From a bacterium (GTDB taxonomy: Bacteria; Spirochaetota; Leptospiria; Leptospirales; Leptonemataceae), in assembly GCA_024742665.1 (NCBI GenBank), contig JANSYA010000001.1, forward strand, positions 944,425 through 1,008,424: a stretch of 64,000 nt of DNA. Direction: 5' to 3'. The notes beneath the pieces were generated by a model, which was not told where the DNA came from, did not search any database, and saw only the letters and a list, made by a program, of their open reading frames with translations. A program made the position numbers and the translations under genes. How positions within the stretch are numbered: the stretch's first letter is position 1; every line of letters starts with the position of its first letter. Of the stretch, positions 35,424 through 47,511 are shown one piece after another.

Positions 35424-35573
35424 AATCGCCTTCCTCCCTTTCATCTCTGGTGTCTAAGTTTGTTATTAACAGTATAGACAAAAAATGCCCGGGCGGCGAT
35501 AGATTTTTAGTCTGATTTAGTATTTGCTCTCCAGGGCTTGAACCGCGCCGGCCGGCCTGGACAGCCTGCGAGT

Positions 35574-39299
<3,726 letters not shown>

Positions 39300-39439
39300 A
39301 ATATGTATATGATGAAATCCGGCCACGGACCCTGGTGACAAGTAGTTTACCGCTCTATTATATAGAAGAAACCCACACCCGGGTGCGGGATCGTCTGCGG
39401 TATCCCGCGCAAATCGCGGCTAAGGCGCTTCTGAGAGAC

Positions 39440-40489
39440 TTAGAGCGGGCCCGGAATCGGAAAACCGTCGAGTTCATCCCGCATCGCGTGTCGCAGGTGT
39501 TGCGGACTCAGTATGACGACCGAAGGCCCCATCCCGCGCAGAATCGAACGCAGCCAGAGACTTTCGGGAACCTTGCACTTACCGCGCATCCAGTGGGCGG
39601 GCAAATTCGCCGGCGAGTTTTGCATTCCCTCGCCGATTTCTTCGACATCGCTCAAACGCAGCGTGCGCTCCAGGGCGGCTCGCAGGTCCGGAGTGAAGGC
39701 CAGCTCCACCGTGAAGCCGTCGGGTTCTTTTTGAAAGATCGGCGAGGCCCGCAGCAGATCCTGGAGATTGGACGGCGGTTCGTTTTCCCGGGGGAGATCC
39801 AGGAGCTCGATGTGTTCCATGCGTTCCAGATGAAAGAAGCGCGGCGCCTCGCGCGTATGACAGTAGCCGATCAGATAGCTGACGCCGTTGTGTTTGACCA
39901 GGGCCCAGGGATCCAGTCGGCGCACTTCAGCTTCCTTCGAACTCAGCGTGCGATATTGAAACTCCAGCTGGCACGCCTCGTCTTCGCCCGCTTCTTCCGG
40001 GTCGCCCAGAGCTTCCTGAACGATCACGCGCTTCGTTCGCACCAGGTCCGAGGTTTCCAATTCGACCGGCACGATGGATATGCGCTTTAAGATATCGCGC
40101 AATAGATCTTCGCCGGGATGAGCGCCGTCGGCCGCCGGGCCGCTTTGCACATGGAATTCCAGTTCGCGGGTGATCACCTTCTGGACCGTAGACCACTCCG
40201 CCGGTGTCAGCGCCAGAGGCTGCTCCAGGCCCTGAGGGAAATCCAGAGAAACACAGCCGTCGTCGTCGATAAAAATCGTAATCAGATCCGAAGGCGAAAA
40301 GGGAGGCACTCCGAACATGGTCAGGCGGTCGAGGTCCTGTCGCAGCTGTTTCATGCCGGACGAGCCGGACAGCTTCTGCAGTTCCTTAAGATGAATTCCC
40401 TGATTGTTAAAGATCAGCGGAACCAGCGAAAAGATTCGCCGTAGATTGCGGCCGGTCGGCGTTTGCGATTTGCTTTCGGCGCCGCTCAT
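39440..40489 (-). CDS. WYL-domain transcription regulator (second of pair)
   Basis: A 349-residue regulator. The N-terminal part (about 15-75) is a winged-helix-like region (IFSLVPLIFNNQGIHLKELQKLSG, QLRQDLDRLTMFGV). The WYL ligand domain follows at about 180-270 (RRLDPWALVKHNGVSYLIGYCHTREAPRFFHLERMEHIELL), with the W-Y-L positions read as PWAL and YLIGYC. The C-terminal part (WCX-like, about 285-340) completes the PafC-type layout. Its ATG overlaps the stop of the first WYL gene (ATGA at 40486-40489), so the two are probably made together and act as a heterodimer. Confidence 0.85.
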   Translation of the reverse strand: MSGAESKSQTPTGRNLRRIFSLVPLIFNNQGIHLKELQKLSGSSGMKQLRQDLDRLTMFGVPPFSPSDLITIFIDDDGCVSLDFPQGLEQPLALTPAEWSTVQKVITRELEFHVQSGPAADGAHPGEDLLRDILKRISIVPVELETSDLVRTKRVIVQEALGDPEEAGEDEACQLEFQYRTLSSKEAEVRRLDPWALVKHNGVSYLIGYCHTREAPRFFHLERMEHIELLDLPRENEPPSNLQDLLRASPIFQKEPDGFTVELAFTPDLRAALERTLRLSDVEEIGEGMQNSPANLPAHWMRGKCKVPESLWLRSILRGMGPSVVILSPQHLRHAMRDELDGFPIPGPL

Positions 40490-41610
40490 TTTGAAACCTC
40501 CGCTCCGGTTTTCTCAGGTCCGGCGTAATTGTGTTTCAGAGCGCCCAGGTATTCCAGAAAACGCGCGTGGGTTTCGGCGGGGCCAAGTCGCCGCACCGAA
40601 CCCGGATGGCGCAACATCCAGGAAAAAAACGCGGAGGGATTGGTCGTCAGCAGGCTGACCATGTTCGGAGCGCCGGCGTCTTCGCTTGCACCGGGCGTCT
40701 TCAGGGAGGCCGGGGGGCTGGAGTATTTCACCTGTGCGGAATCGGGCAGCCCGTTTAGAAAATCGAAGAGGCTCTCTTCGCGTTCGGCTTCGACGATCGC
40801 CTCGATTTTGAGCGGCGTCGATTCGATCCGCAGCGCCAGAGGATGCAGCGAATACTGCTTTAAATCGAAAGAACGGTCGGCCGGGTAAACGTTTTCGGTC
40901 AATTCGAGCCGGGCGATGCGGTCCACGTAGAACATACGGATATCATCAGCCGTGTGACAGTGGGCGACCAGGCACCAGCGACCGCGATGCGAAATCAATC
41001 CGCGACCGTCGACACGGCGGGTGTCGCTGCGGCCTGTTTTCCTGGTGTAGTCGATTTCGATGCTGCGCCGCAGGGCCAGCCCCTCGTGAATGCGATTCAG
41101 ATTCTCCGCGACGTCCGGCGCGCTTTCGTGCCGGGCTCTGGGACGTTCGCGCGCGCCGGCGGCGGCGGTTTGCAGCAGCGCGGGATGTTTGTACAATAAT
41201 TTGTACGCGGCCGATTCCAGGAGGGCGCGTTCGACGCTCCGGTCCGGATCCGGATCGTTTTCGGTTTCGGCCAGCTCCGCCATCAGAATCGCCGCCAGAG
41301 TGTGGACTTCCGCGCGTGACAGGTCCACAGAAGGCGGGCGCTGGAGTTCGTCCGCCACGATGTAGATCGAATGCGTGGCCATGCTGCCGTCGGGCAGAGC
41401 TTCTCCCGCCGCGTAGTGCCGGAGGTCCATGCCCAGGGAGCGCAGCTCGTCTTTATCCCGTTCGAACTTGCGACGCATCGACTCGGGGTCTTCGTCGGGG
41501 CCGGCATTGTATGCCGCCGGCAGATACTCGCGCAGCTGCGCGAAGGACAATCCTCCGGGATGTCCGAGAAAGGTCAGATACAGGACGGCGATGCGTTCGA
41601 GCTTATCCAT
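40486..41610 (-). CDS. WYL-domain transcription regulator (first of pair)
   Basis: A 374-residue regulator with an N-terminal HTH (MDKLERIAVLYLTFLGHPGGLSFAQLREYLP, then a RKFERDKDELRSLGMDL dimer/recognition helix) and a central WYL domain (VDGRGLISHRGRWCLVAHCHTADDIRMFYVDRIARLEL). The C-terminal WCX extension follows. Family members sense nucleic acid fragments or DNA damage; the tandem pair recalls PafB-PafC. Start 41610 is the ATG right before the conserved HTH; the upstream reading to 41709 is nonspecific. It is divergent from the alpha/beta hydrolase gene at 41798. Confidence 0.85.
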   Translation of the reverse strand: MDKLERIAVLYLTFLGHPGGLSFAQLREYLPAAYNAGPDEDPESMRRKFERDKDELRSLGMDLRHYAAGEALPDGSMATHSIYIVADELQRPPSVDLSRAEVHTLAAILMAELAETENDPDPDRSVERALLESAAYKLLYKHPALLQTAAAGARERPRARHESAPDVAENLNRIHEGLALRRSIEIDYTRKTGRSDTRRVDGRGLISHRGRWCLVAHCHTADDIRMFYVDRIARLELTENVYPADRSFDLKQYSLHPLALRIESTPLKIEAIVEAEREESLFDFLNGLPDSAQVKYSSPPASLKTPGASEDAGAPNMVSLLTTNPSAFFSWMLRHPGSVRRLGPAETHARFLEYLGALKHNYAGPEKTGAEVSK

Positions 41611-41797
41611 AATACAACAATAAGATAACGAGCAAAACCGTGCGGTCGACGAAAGACTCAGCGCGGGAAGCAGCAATTGTGTGGCGCTGAGGCCTTCTGG
41701 CCGCAACATCTTTTTCGCTGCGCGCTCGGTCCGGGCGCCTGCGCAGTATGCGGAAATTTGTTGCTCTGCTTGAGGCCGGCTTCTATGAAAGCCTCAC

Positions 41798-42874
41798 ATG
41801 TCTTTCGGAACCGCCGCGCATTTTATGCTCAGTTTGAATTTTGAGCGCTTCTCGAATTCAACGGTCAGCGAAGTCATACTGCCGCCCAAAAAAAAGCGCG
41901 AGCGGTCGGGACGGCAAATCGAAATCGGCGTCGGTCCGGACGGCGACATGCAAGCGGACGTCTATCGTCCGGCCGGCGCGCGCAGCCACGGCACTATCAT
42001 CGTCATCCACGGCATGACCGTGACCGGCAATCGCGATCCGCGGATTATCAATCTCGGCCGCGCCCTGGCCGAAGCGGGCTATACCGCCGTCGCGCCATTG
42101 ATCCCGGGCATCCAGGATCAGCAGATTCGTCCGGCCGTATACGAAGACGTCGGTCTGGCAATCCAGCGCGTGAGCGATGACGCGGATTTGTGCCCGAGCG
42201 GTAAATTGGGTTTGCTCGGTCCTTCGTTTTCAGGATCGGCCGGTTTGATCGCTTCGGCCCGCCCTGAAAACATCGATCGGGTTTCGTCGATCTGTACGAT
42301 CGGTCCCTATGCGACTATACCCAGCGCTTTCGATTTTTTCTTTAAGGCCGAGCAGCCCGACGAGTACGGCAAGACCATCGTGCTGTGGAATTTCGTCGAG
42401 TATGGAATCGGCAAGAACAAAGCCGTGCTCCGGGCGCTCAAACTGGCGACGCTCGATAACGGCCATCGGCGCAAGCCGGAGGAGTGCGAACTGCCGGCCT
42501 ATCTGGAAACGATGAAGCCGAAAGACCGCGAGCTCTTCGAACGCCTGCGTCACGATCGGGACTTTCGTCTGGAACTCTGGGAGCAGCAGATTATCAACCA
42601 TCCCGCGCTGGTCGATATGCAGCAGTACATTGAGTGCGCCGGCAATCTGCGCGAAGGAATGGCGCCGGTGGTATTAATTCACGGACGCGAAGACGACGTG
42701 ATCCCGCCGTCGGAGTCCGGGCTGTTGTATGCCCGCCTGGACGAACTGGGAGTGCCGGCGCGATTGTGCATTACCGATCTGATTTCCCACGGCGATCACG
42801 GATTGACCCTGGCCATGATTCCGCAATCGATTGAGCTGGCCCAGGCCTTCGCCGCTTTCTTCAAACACGTCTGA
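41798..42874 (+). CDS. alpha/beta hydrolase, dienelactone-hydrolase-like
   Basis: A 358-residue predicted hydrolase. TIIVIHGMTVTGNRDPR (about residues 66-82) marks the oxyanion strand, GLLGPSFSGSAGL (about 138-150) the nucleophile elbow, HGREDDVIPPSES (about 300-312) the acid and ISHGDHGLTL (about 329-338) the His. The elbow reads G-P-S-F-S, so the final residue of the GxSxG pattern is Ser; catalytic serine is still present. An insert of about 90 residues (about 175-265) forms a cap. The substrate is unknown. Confidence 0.75.
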   Translation: MSFGTAAHFMLSLNFERFSNSTVSEVILPPKKKRERSGRQIEIGVGPDGDMQADVYRPAGARSHGTIIVIHGMTVTGNRDPRIINLGRALAEAGYTAVAPLIPGIQDQQIRPAVYEDVGLAIQRVSDDADLCPSGKLGLLGPSFSGSAGLIASARPENIDRVSSICTIGPYATIPSAFDFFFKAEQPDEYGKTIVLWNFVEYGIGKNKAVLRALKLATLDNGHRRKPEECELPAYLETMKPKDRELFERLRHDRDFRLELWEQQIINHPALVDMQQYIECAGNLREGMAPVVLIHGREDDVIPPSESGLLYARLDELGVPARLCITDLISHGDHGLTLAMIPQSIELAQAFAAFFKHV

Positions 42875-42944
42875 GAGTGTGCGAGGCATTCGCGCGCCGT
42901 TTCGCGTGGGCCGGCTAAAGCTGATTCCTTCGAAACTTATGAAT

Positions 42945-43415
42945 CTACGTCGCGTTGAGCGGCTGCTCTCGGCGGGCCAGCAGATCCTGAGGCGTGGGCT
43001 TATAGCCGTCCTTTTTGTAGCGCAGGTAGTCGCGCAAAATCGTCGCGTGATCGAAGGCCAGATCGTCAGGCAAGTGATCGGGATCTACAAGAAAGGCGCG
43101 CTTCGCATCGTCGCCGGCCTGCGGTCGAGCATCCGCGGGTGCTTTTGCGATAAACATGGCGGTTACGACCGGTCCACGGGGATCACGCCGCGGATCCGAA
43201 TACAGGGCGAGCATATCGACCAGCAGGACGTCGAGGCCGGTCTCTTCTTTCGCTTCGCGGATCGCGGCTTCTTCGGCGCTTTCGCCGAGGTCCATGAAGC
43301 CGCCGGGGATCGCATGCCCGGGCGGTTCATTCAGCCGTTCAATCAAAACGATCTTATCGCCGATTTCGATGATGGCGTCGGCCGCGGCCAGAGGAGTTAC
43401 GGGTTTTCCGCTCAT
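42945..43415 (-). CDS. Nudix hydrolase
   Basis: A 156-residue Nudix protein with a perfect Nudix box, GGFMDLGESAEEAA then IREAKEETGLDV (about residues 38-61). Family enzymes cleave nucleoside diphosphate derivatives such as ADP-ribose, or sanitise oxidised nucleotides. The PPGHAIPGGF part before the box and FLVDPDHLPDDLAFDHATIL after it resemble ADP-ribose pyrophosphatase-type proteins. It lies just upstream on the same strand of nothing obvious; the pdxJ gene starts further upstream and may share a transcript with it. Confidence 0.85.
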   Translation of the reverse strand: MSGKPVTPLAAADAIIEIGDKIVLIERLNEPPGHAIPGGFMDLGESAEEAAIREAKEETGLDVLLVDMLALYSDPRRDPRGPVVTAMFIAKAPADARPQAGDDAKRAFLVDPDHLPDDLAFDHATILRDYLRYKKDGYKPTPQDLLARREQPLNAT

Positions 43416-43493
43416 ATTGATTGCCTTCCTGTTGATAGCATTCTTGTTGGATATCGTTCACGTTCAGTCGAATCGCGTTCGTATCGGCCGCTT

Positions 43494-44327
43494 TTATTTT
43501 CGCGCGCCGGCGATGACCTTCAAATATTCGCGAACGGTTTCGTCGAGTCCGCGAAAGATCGCCTCGGCGATCAGCGCGTGACCGATGCTGACTTCCAGCA
43601 CATTCGGCACGCGTCTTATAAATTCCGGGAGATTTTCCAGACTCAGATCGTGGCCGGCGTTTACGCCGAGGCCGGCGTCAACGGCCGTTCGAGCGGCCTG
43701 TGCGAATTCGTCGAGGATCCTTTCAAAACGATCGTCCGCGCTGGAAAGAGCGGCCGCGGGGTTCCGGGCAGCGCCGCTCTTGCTTTCGAAAGCGGCGGCG
43801 TAGGGTTCGGTGTACAATTCAATGCGGTGCGCGCCCAGGTCGGCCAGGGCGCGGATGCCGTCGAGATTGTCCGCGTCCATGAAGACGCTGATCCGAATTC
43901 CCAGGTCGCGCAGTTCCTGGATTACAGGGCGCAGGCGAGCGGCGTCGGCGGCGACGTCGAAGCCGTGATCTGAGGTGGGCTGGTCCGGACTGTCAGGAAC
44001 CAGGGTGCACTGGGCGGGTTTCGTTTCCCGCACCAATTCCAGAAAGCGGCCGTTTGCGTCGAAGGGATTGCCTTCGATATTAAATTCGGGTGGGTGCGCA
44101 GTCGCGCCCGAATTCGCCTGCATGAATTCGCGCAGCTCTTCGGCGATGGCCGGCACGTCGACGCCGCGAATGTGGCGTTCGTCCGGGCGCGGATGGACAG
44201 TGACGCCCTGCGCGCCCGCAGACAGACAAACGCGCGTCGCCCGGCGCACATCGGGAATGCTCAGATGGCGGGCGTTTCGCAGCAGGGCGATTTTATTGAT
44301 GTTTACGCTGAGAGCTGTCGTTTTCAT
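43494..44327 (-). CDS. pdxJ: pyridoxine 5-phosphate synthase
   Basis: A 277-residue TIM-barrel enzyme that condenses 3-amino-2-oxopropyl phosphate with deoxyxylulose phosphate to pyridoxine 5-phosphate. Signatures are LSVNINKIALLRNAR, GVTVHPRPDERHIR, FNIEGNP, CTLVPDSPDQPTSDHGFD, RISVFMDAD and C-terminal GLGVNAGHDLSLEN and EVSIGHALIAEAIFRGLDETV. About 20 residues (ESKSGAARNPAAALSSADD) are inserted after HRIELYTEPYA, making it longer than the usual 240-250. It is the only vitamin B6 gene in the window. Confidence 0.95.
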   Translation of the reverse strand: MKTTALSVNINKIALLRNARHLSIPDVRRATRVCLSAGAQGVTVHPRPDERHIRGVDVPAIAEELREFMQANSGATAHPPEFNIEGNPFDANGRFLELVRETKPAQCTLVPDSPDQPTSDHGFDVAADAARLRPVIQELRDLGIRISVFMDADNLDGIRALADLGAHRIELYTEPYAAAFESKSGAARNPAAALSSADDRFERILDEFAQAARTAVDAGLGVNAGHDLSLENLPEFIRRVPNVLEVSIGHALIAEAIFRGLDETVREYLKVIAGARK

Positions 44328-44415
44328 AATATGATCTGAGTTGATGTTAGCGGTCTGGCCGCCGGATAATAGCGATCGATTTCATCGTTGATAATAGCGA
44401 TCGATTTTATCTCTT

Positions 44416-45246
44416 TCATCGATCGAAGGGCGGCAGGCGATCGTGCTCTTTTGGCGGGAAGTGCGGGCGGTAGATGCTTGAGCCGCCGTCGATGCGCAGG
44501 GTTTCCCCGGTGATGTACGACGCGCCTGGAGAGAGTAAAAATAGAATGCCCGCGGCGACTTCGGCTTCGCTTCCGAGGCGGTTGGCCATACTATAGCGAC
44601 CCATGTCGTAGACGGCCTGGCGAAATTGCGGTTCATAAGTTTCCAGACCGCTCGATTCGATTACTCCCGGAGCGACCGCGTTTACGCGGATGCCGTGCTC
44701 CGCCCACTCGTGCGCCAGGCTCTTCGTAAGATTGTCGACTGCGGCCCGGGCCGCGCCGGAGTGGGCCATCAGGGGAAAGCCGGAGTACATATCCATGATC
44801 ACGTTCACGATCGCGCCGCCCTGCGCTTTCATCGTATGCGTGAAGACGGCCTGGCTGACTCCAAAGGTCGCGTTTAAGTTCGTATCGATGACGGCGTTCC
44901 AGCCGTTGGCGCTGATCTTTTCGGCCGGGGCGGGAAACTGGCCGCCCGCGTTGTTCACGAGCAGGTCGATGCGCCCCGCCTCTTTGACGATGCTTTCGCA
45001 CATCGCCGCGACTTCGTCGGGTTTGCGAATATTGCAAACGATCGAATGGAGTTCGAGGGCCGGCTCGGACTCCGCGGCGCAGGCACGTTTCGCGGCTTCC
45101 AGTTTCTCGGCGTCGCGACCGCAAATATAAACCCGCGCGCCGAGCAGCGCGAGCTCTTTCGCGGTCCGCAGGCCGATTCCTGAGCCCCCGCCGGTGACCA
45201 GGGCGACCCGGTCGGCAAATAAATCAGAGCGATAGATTGAAAGCAT
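44416..45246 (-). CDS. short-chain dehydrogenase of the trans-2-enoyl-CoA reductase (PECR/DECR) type
   Basis: A 276-residue NADP(H)-dependent SDR. The cofactor site is TGGGSGIG (18-25) and NNAGG (98-102). The usual catalytic YxxxK is absent: the region reads SGFPLMAHSGAARAAVDNLTK (shortened), HSGAAR at 162-167. This is the sequence typical of peroxisomal trans-2-enoyl-CoA reductase and its relatives, which also lack the Tyr. ITGETLRIDGGSSIY near the end is in keeping. It probably reduces an enoyl- or dienoyl-CoA. A longer reading to 45816 runs antisense over thrS and is rejected. The gene is 77 bases downstream of thrS. Confidence 0.85.
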   Translation of the reverse strand: MLSIYRSDLFADRVALVTGGGSGIGLRTAKELALLGARVYICGRDAEKLEAAKRACAAESEPALELHSIVCNIRKPDEVAAMCESIVKEAGRIDLLVNNAGGQFPAPAEKISANGWNAVIDTNLNATFGVSQAVFTHTMKAQGGAIVNVIMDMYSGFPLMAHSGAARAAVDNLTKSLAHEWAEHGIRVNAVAPGVIESSGLETYEPQFRQAVYDMGRYSMANRLGSEAEVAAGILFLLSPGASYITGETLRIDGGSSIYRPHFPPKEHDRLPPFDR

Positions 45247-45323
45247 TGGGCGAGCCTCTCCAGTTTCAGTCAAATTGGTCGTTTTGAAAAGGCGCGCCGC
45301 CCGGAGCCCGGATGCGCCGGGCC

Positions 45324-47288
45324 TTATTTCAACAGCGCGTCCGGGCTGCGCGTATCGTACTCTTCGCGCATCTTCGCCTGGATTTCCGCGATCTCGCGTT
45401 CGCCGAGCACGTCGCCGCCGCGCGTGCGAATCGTCAGCTTGCCCGACTCGATTTCCTGATCGCCCAGCACCGCGATATAATTCGCCTGGGAGAGCTGGGC
45501 GTTGCGGACTTTCTTCGGAATGCCTTCGCTCGAATCGTCGACGTGCACGCGAAAGCCCGCCTGCTGAAACTGGCGCGCGACCGTGAAAGCCTGGTCCGCG
45601 TGGCGATCGGCGACGCTGAGGATCGCGAGCTGCACCGGCGACATCCACAGGGGAAAGCGGCCGGTGTAGTGTTCGATCAGAATGCCCATGAAACGTTCGA
45701 TCGATCCGTAGATCGCGCGGTGAATCATAATCGGGCGATGTTTGCCGCCGTCTTTGCCGTCGTACAATAGATCGAATCGTTCGGGCAAAAACATATCGAG
45801 CTGGATCGTCCCGCACTGCCAGGTGCGGCCGATCGCGTCTTTAATATGAAAGTCGATCTTCGGACCGTAGAACGCGCCGTCGCCTTCGTTGAGTTTGTAT
45901 CCGCGGCCGGTCTGGACTTTCAGTTCTTCCAGGGCCGAGCGCAAGCCGTCGGTCGCCAGCTCCCACATCTCGTCGGTGCCGATCGCCTTTTCCGGCCGCG
46001 TGGAGAGTTCGAGATGGTACGTCAGACCGAAGGTGGAATAGACCGTGTCGGCGAGTCTTAAGACTCCCAGAATTTGATCTTTGATCTGCTCGCGCTCCAT
46101 GAAGATGTGCGCATCGTCCTGATGAAAGCTGCGCACGCGAAACAGACCCGAAAGCGCGCCGCTCATTTCGTGACGATGGACGTGGCCGATTTCGGCTACT
46201 TTTAACGGGAACTGGCGATAGCTGTACTGGCTGTTGCGATAAAAGAGCATGCAGCCCGGACAGTTCATGGGTTTGATCGCGAATTCGCGTTCCTCGACTT
46301 CGGAGGTGTACATGTTCTCGCGATAATAATCCCAGTGGCCGGAGGTTTCCCAGAGCTCTTGCGAAAGCATGACCGGCGTTTTGATTTCGACGTAGCCGTC
46401 GGCGGCGTGTAGCTCGTTCAAGAATCGAATCAGCTCGTCGCGCACCGCCATGCCCTTGGGATGAAAGAAGGGCATACCCGGCGCTTCTTCCTGAAACGAA
46501 AAGAGATCCAGCTTGCGACCGACCACGCGATGATCGCGCTTCTTCGCTTCTTCCACGCGATGAATGTATTCTTTGAGCTGCTTTTTGTCCGGAAACGAGA
46601 TGCCGTAAATGCGCGTGAGCTGCTGGTTCGCAGCGTCGCCGCGCCAATAAGCGCCGGAGGTTTTCGTTAACTTAAAACCCTGCACGACCTGGGTATTCGG
46701 AATATGCGGACCGGTACACAGATCGACGAAGTCTCCCTGGCGATAGGCCGAGAGCGTCTCTTCTTTCGCCGCGATGATTTCAGACTTAAAGGGATTGTCG
46801 CCGAAATCTTTTTTGGCTTCGGCTTCGTTTTTGTATTCAATGCGTTCGGGGACGATCCGCTCTTTGATAATCTTTTGAACTTCCGCTTCGATCTTCGGAA
46901 AGTCCTCTTCGGAAATTTGCAGATCGGCGAAGTCGTAGAAAAAACCCTCTTCGATGGCGGGGCCGATCGTGGGTTTCGCGTCGGGATAAATGCGTTTCAC
47001 CGCCTGGGCCAGGATATGCGCCGAGCTGTGCCAGAAAGTATGCCGCCCTTCCGGATCGGCGAAGGTCACGATGTCGGCCTCATCGCCGTTTTGCAGCGGC
47101 GTCGTCAGATCTTTCAGTTCCCCGTTGACGCGTAAAAGCAGCGGCGCCCCGTCCAGATCCTTCTTGATCTTTTTGGCGAGGTCGGTGCCGAGCACGGCGG
47201 TCGCGTTTCCGTCCGCCTGATCTTTGGGTTCCAGGCTTACAGTGGAACCGTCGGGTCGTTTGATTTCGATGGCTGTTTGTGCGCTCAT
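45324..47288 (-). CDS. thrS: threonyl-tRNA synthetase
   Basis: A 654-residue class II aminoacyl-tRNA synthetase. Domains in order: TGS (about 5-75); editing domain with HSSAH (87-91) as the HxxxH zinc-like motif; catalytic core with zinc-site NCPGCM, motif 2 GLFRVRSFHQDDAHIF and motif 3 HRAIYGSIERF; and the anticodon-binding domain (about 540-645). Start 47288 has GGGGAA upstream at a reasonable distance. A long hairpin in the leader (47312-47361) may regulate it. Confidence 0.97.
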   Translation of the reverse strand: MSAQTAIEIKRPDGSTVSLEPKDQADGNATAVLGTDLAKKIKKDLDGAPLLLRVNGELKDLTTPLQNGDEADIVTFADPEGRHTFWHSSAHILAQAVKRIYPDAKPTIGPAIEEGFFYDFADLQISEEDFPKIEAEVQKIIKERIVPERIEYKNEAEAKKDFGDNPFKSEIIAAKEETLSAYRQGDFVDLCTGPHIPNTQVVQGFKLTKTSGAYWRGDAANQQLTRIYGISFPDKKQLKEYIHRVEEAKKRDHRVVGRKLDLFSFQEEAPGMPFFHPKGMAVRDELIRFLNELHAADGYVEIKTPVMLSQELWETSGHWDYYRENMYTSEVEEREFAIKPMNCPGCMLFYRNSQYSYRQFPLKVAEIGHVHRHEMSGALSGLFRVRSFHQDDAHIFMEREQIKDQILGVLRLADTVYSTFGLTYHLELSTRPEKAIGTDEMWELATDGLRSALEELKVQTGRGYKLNEGDGAFYGPKIDFHIKDAIGRTWQCGTIQLDMFLPERFDLLYDGKDGGKHRPIMIHRAIYGSIERFMGILIEHYTGRFPLWMSPVQLAILSVADRHADQAFTVARQFQQAGFRVHVDDSSEGIPKKVRNAQLSQANYIAVLGDQEIESGKLTIRTRGGDVLGEREIAEIQAKMREEYDTRSPDALLK

Positions 47289-47311
47289 AGGATTCCCCGC
47301 CGAATTTTTTG

Positions 47312-47361
47312 GGGCCGCTGAACAGAATCGCTTGCTGCGGGCGATTCTGTTCGGCCGGCCC
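47312..47361 (-). promoter_or_regulatory. leader hairpin of thrS
   Basis: In the thrS transcript GAACAGAATCGC (47352-47341) pairs perfectly with GCGATTCTGTTC (47331-47320) over 12 bases with a 9-base loop; outer GGGCC/GGCCC arms extend it. It ends about 24 bases before the start codon. thrS of other bacteria is translationally autoregulated by leader structures, so a similar role is plausible, but the loop does not look like a threonine anticodon. Confidence 0.5.
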
Positions 47362-47511
47362 TCAGTGCAAATTTCTCCGGCAAGCATTGCCAGCAACCGT
47401 TTTGCGACCCCGCTTCCGGTTTCGGATCTGCATTTCGCCGCCGCCTGTCCGGGACCGCGCTCAGTTCGCCGGCTGATTCACACAAAGCAGTCGGGCCGCC
47501 GGCGCCCGCGA

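Noticed and set aside
39300..39439. Cobalamin or SAM riboswitch before metH
   Set aside because: The gap is short and holds no recognisable B12-box or SAM aptamer core.
45247..45816. N-terminal extension of the SDR gene over thrS
   Set aside because: The SDR domain starts properly at ATG 45246; upstream codons overlap the end of thrS in another frame and are nonspecific.
45841..46647. 268-codon minus-strand ORF inside thrS
   Set aside because: Another frame of the well-conserved thrS gene; Arg/Ser-rich with no domain.
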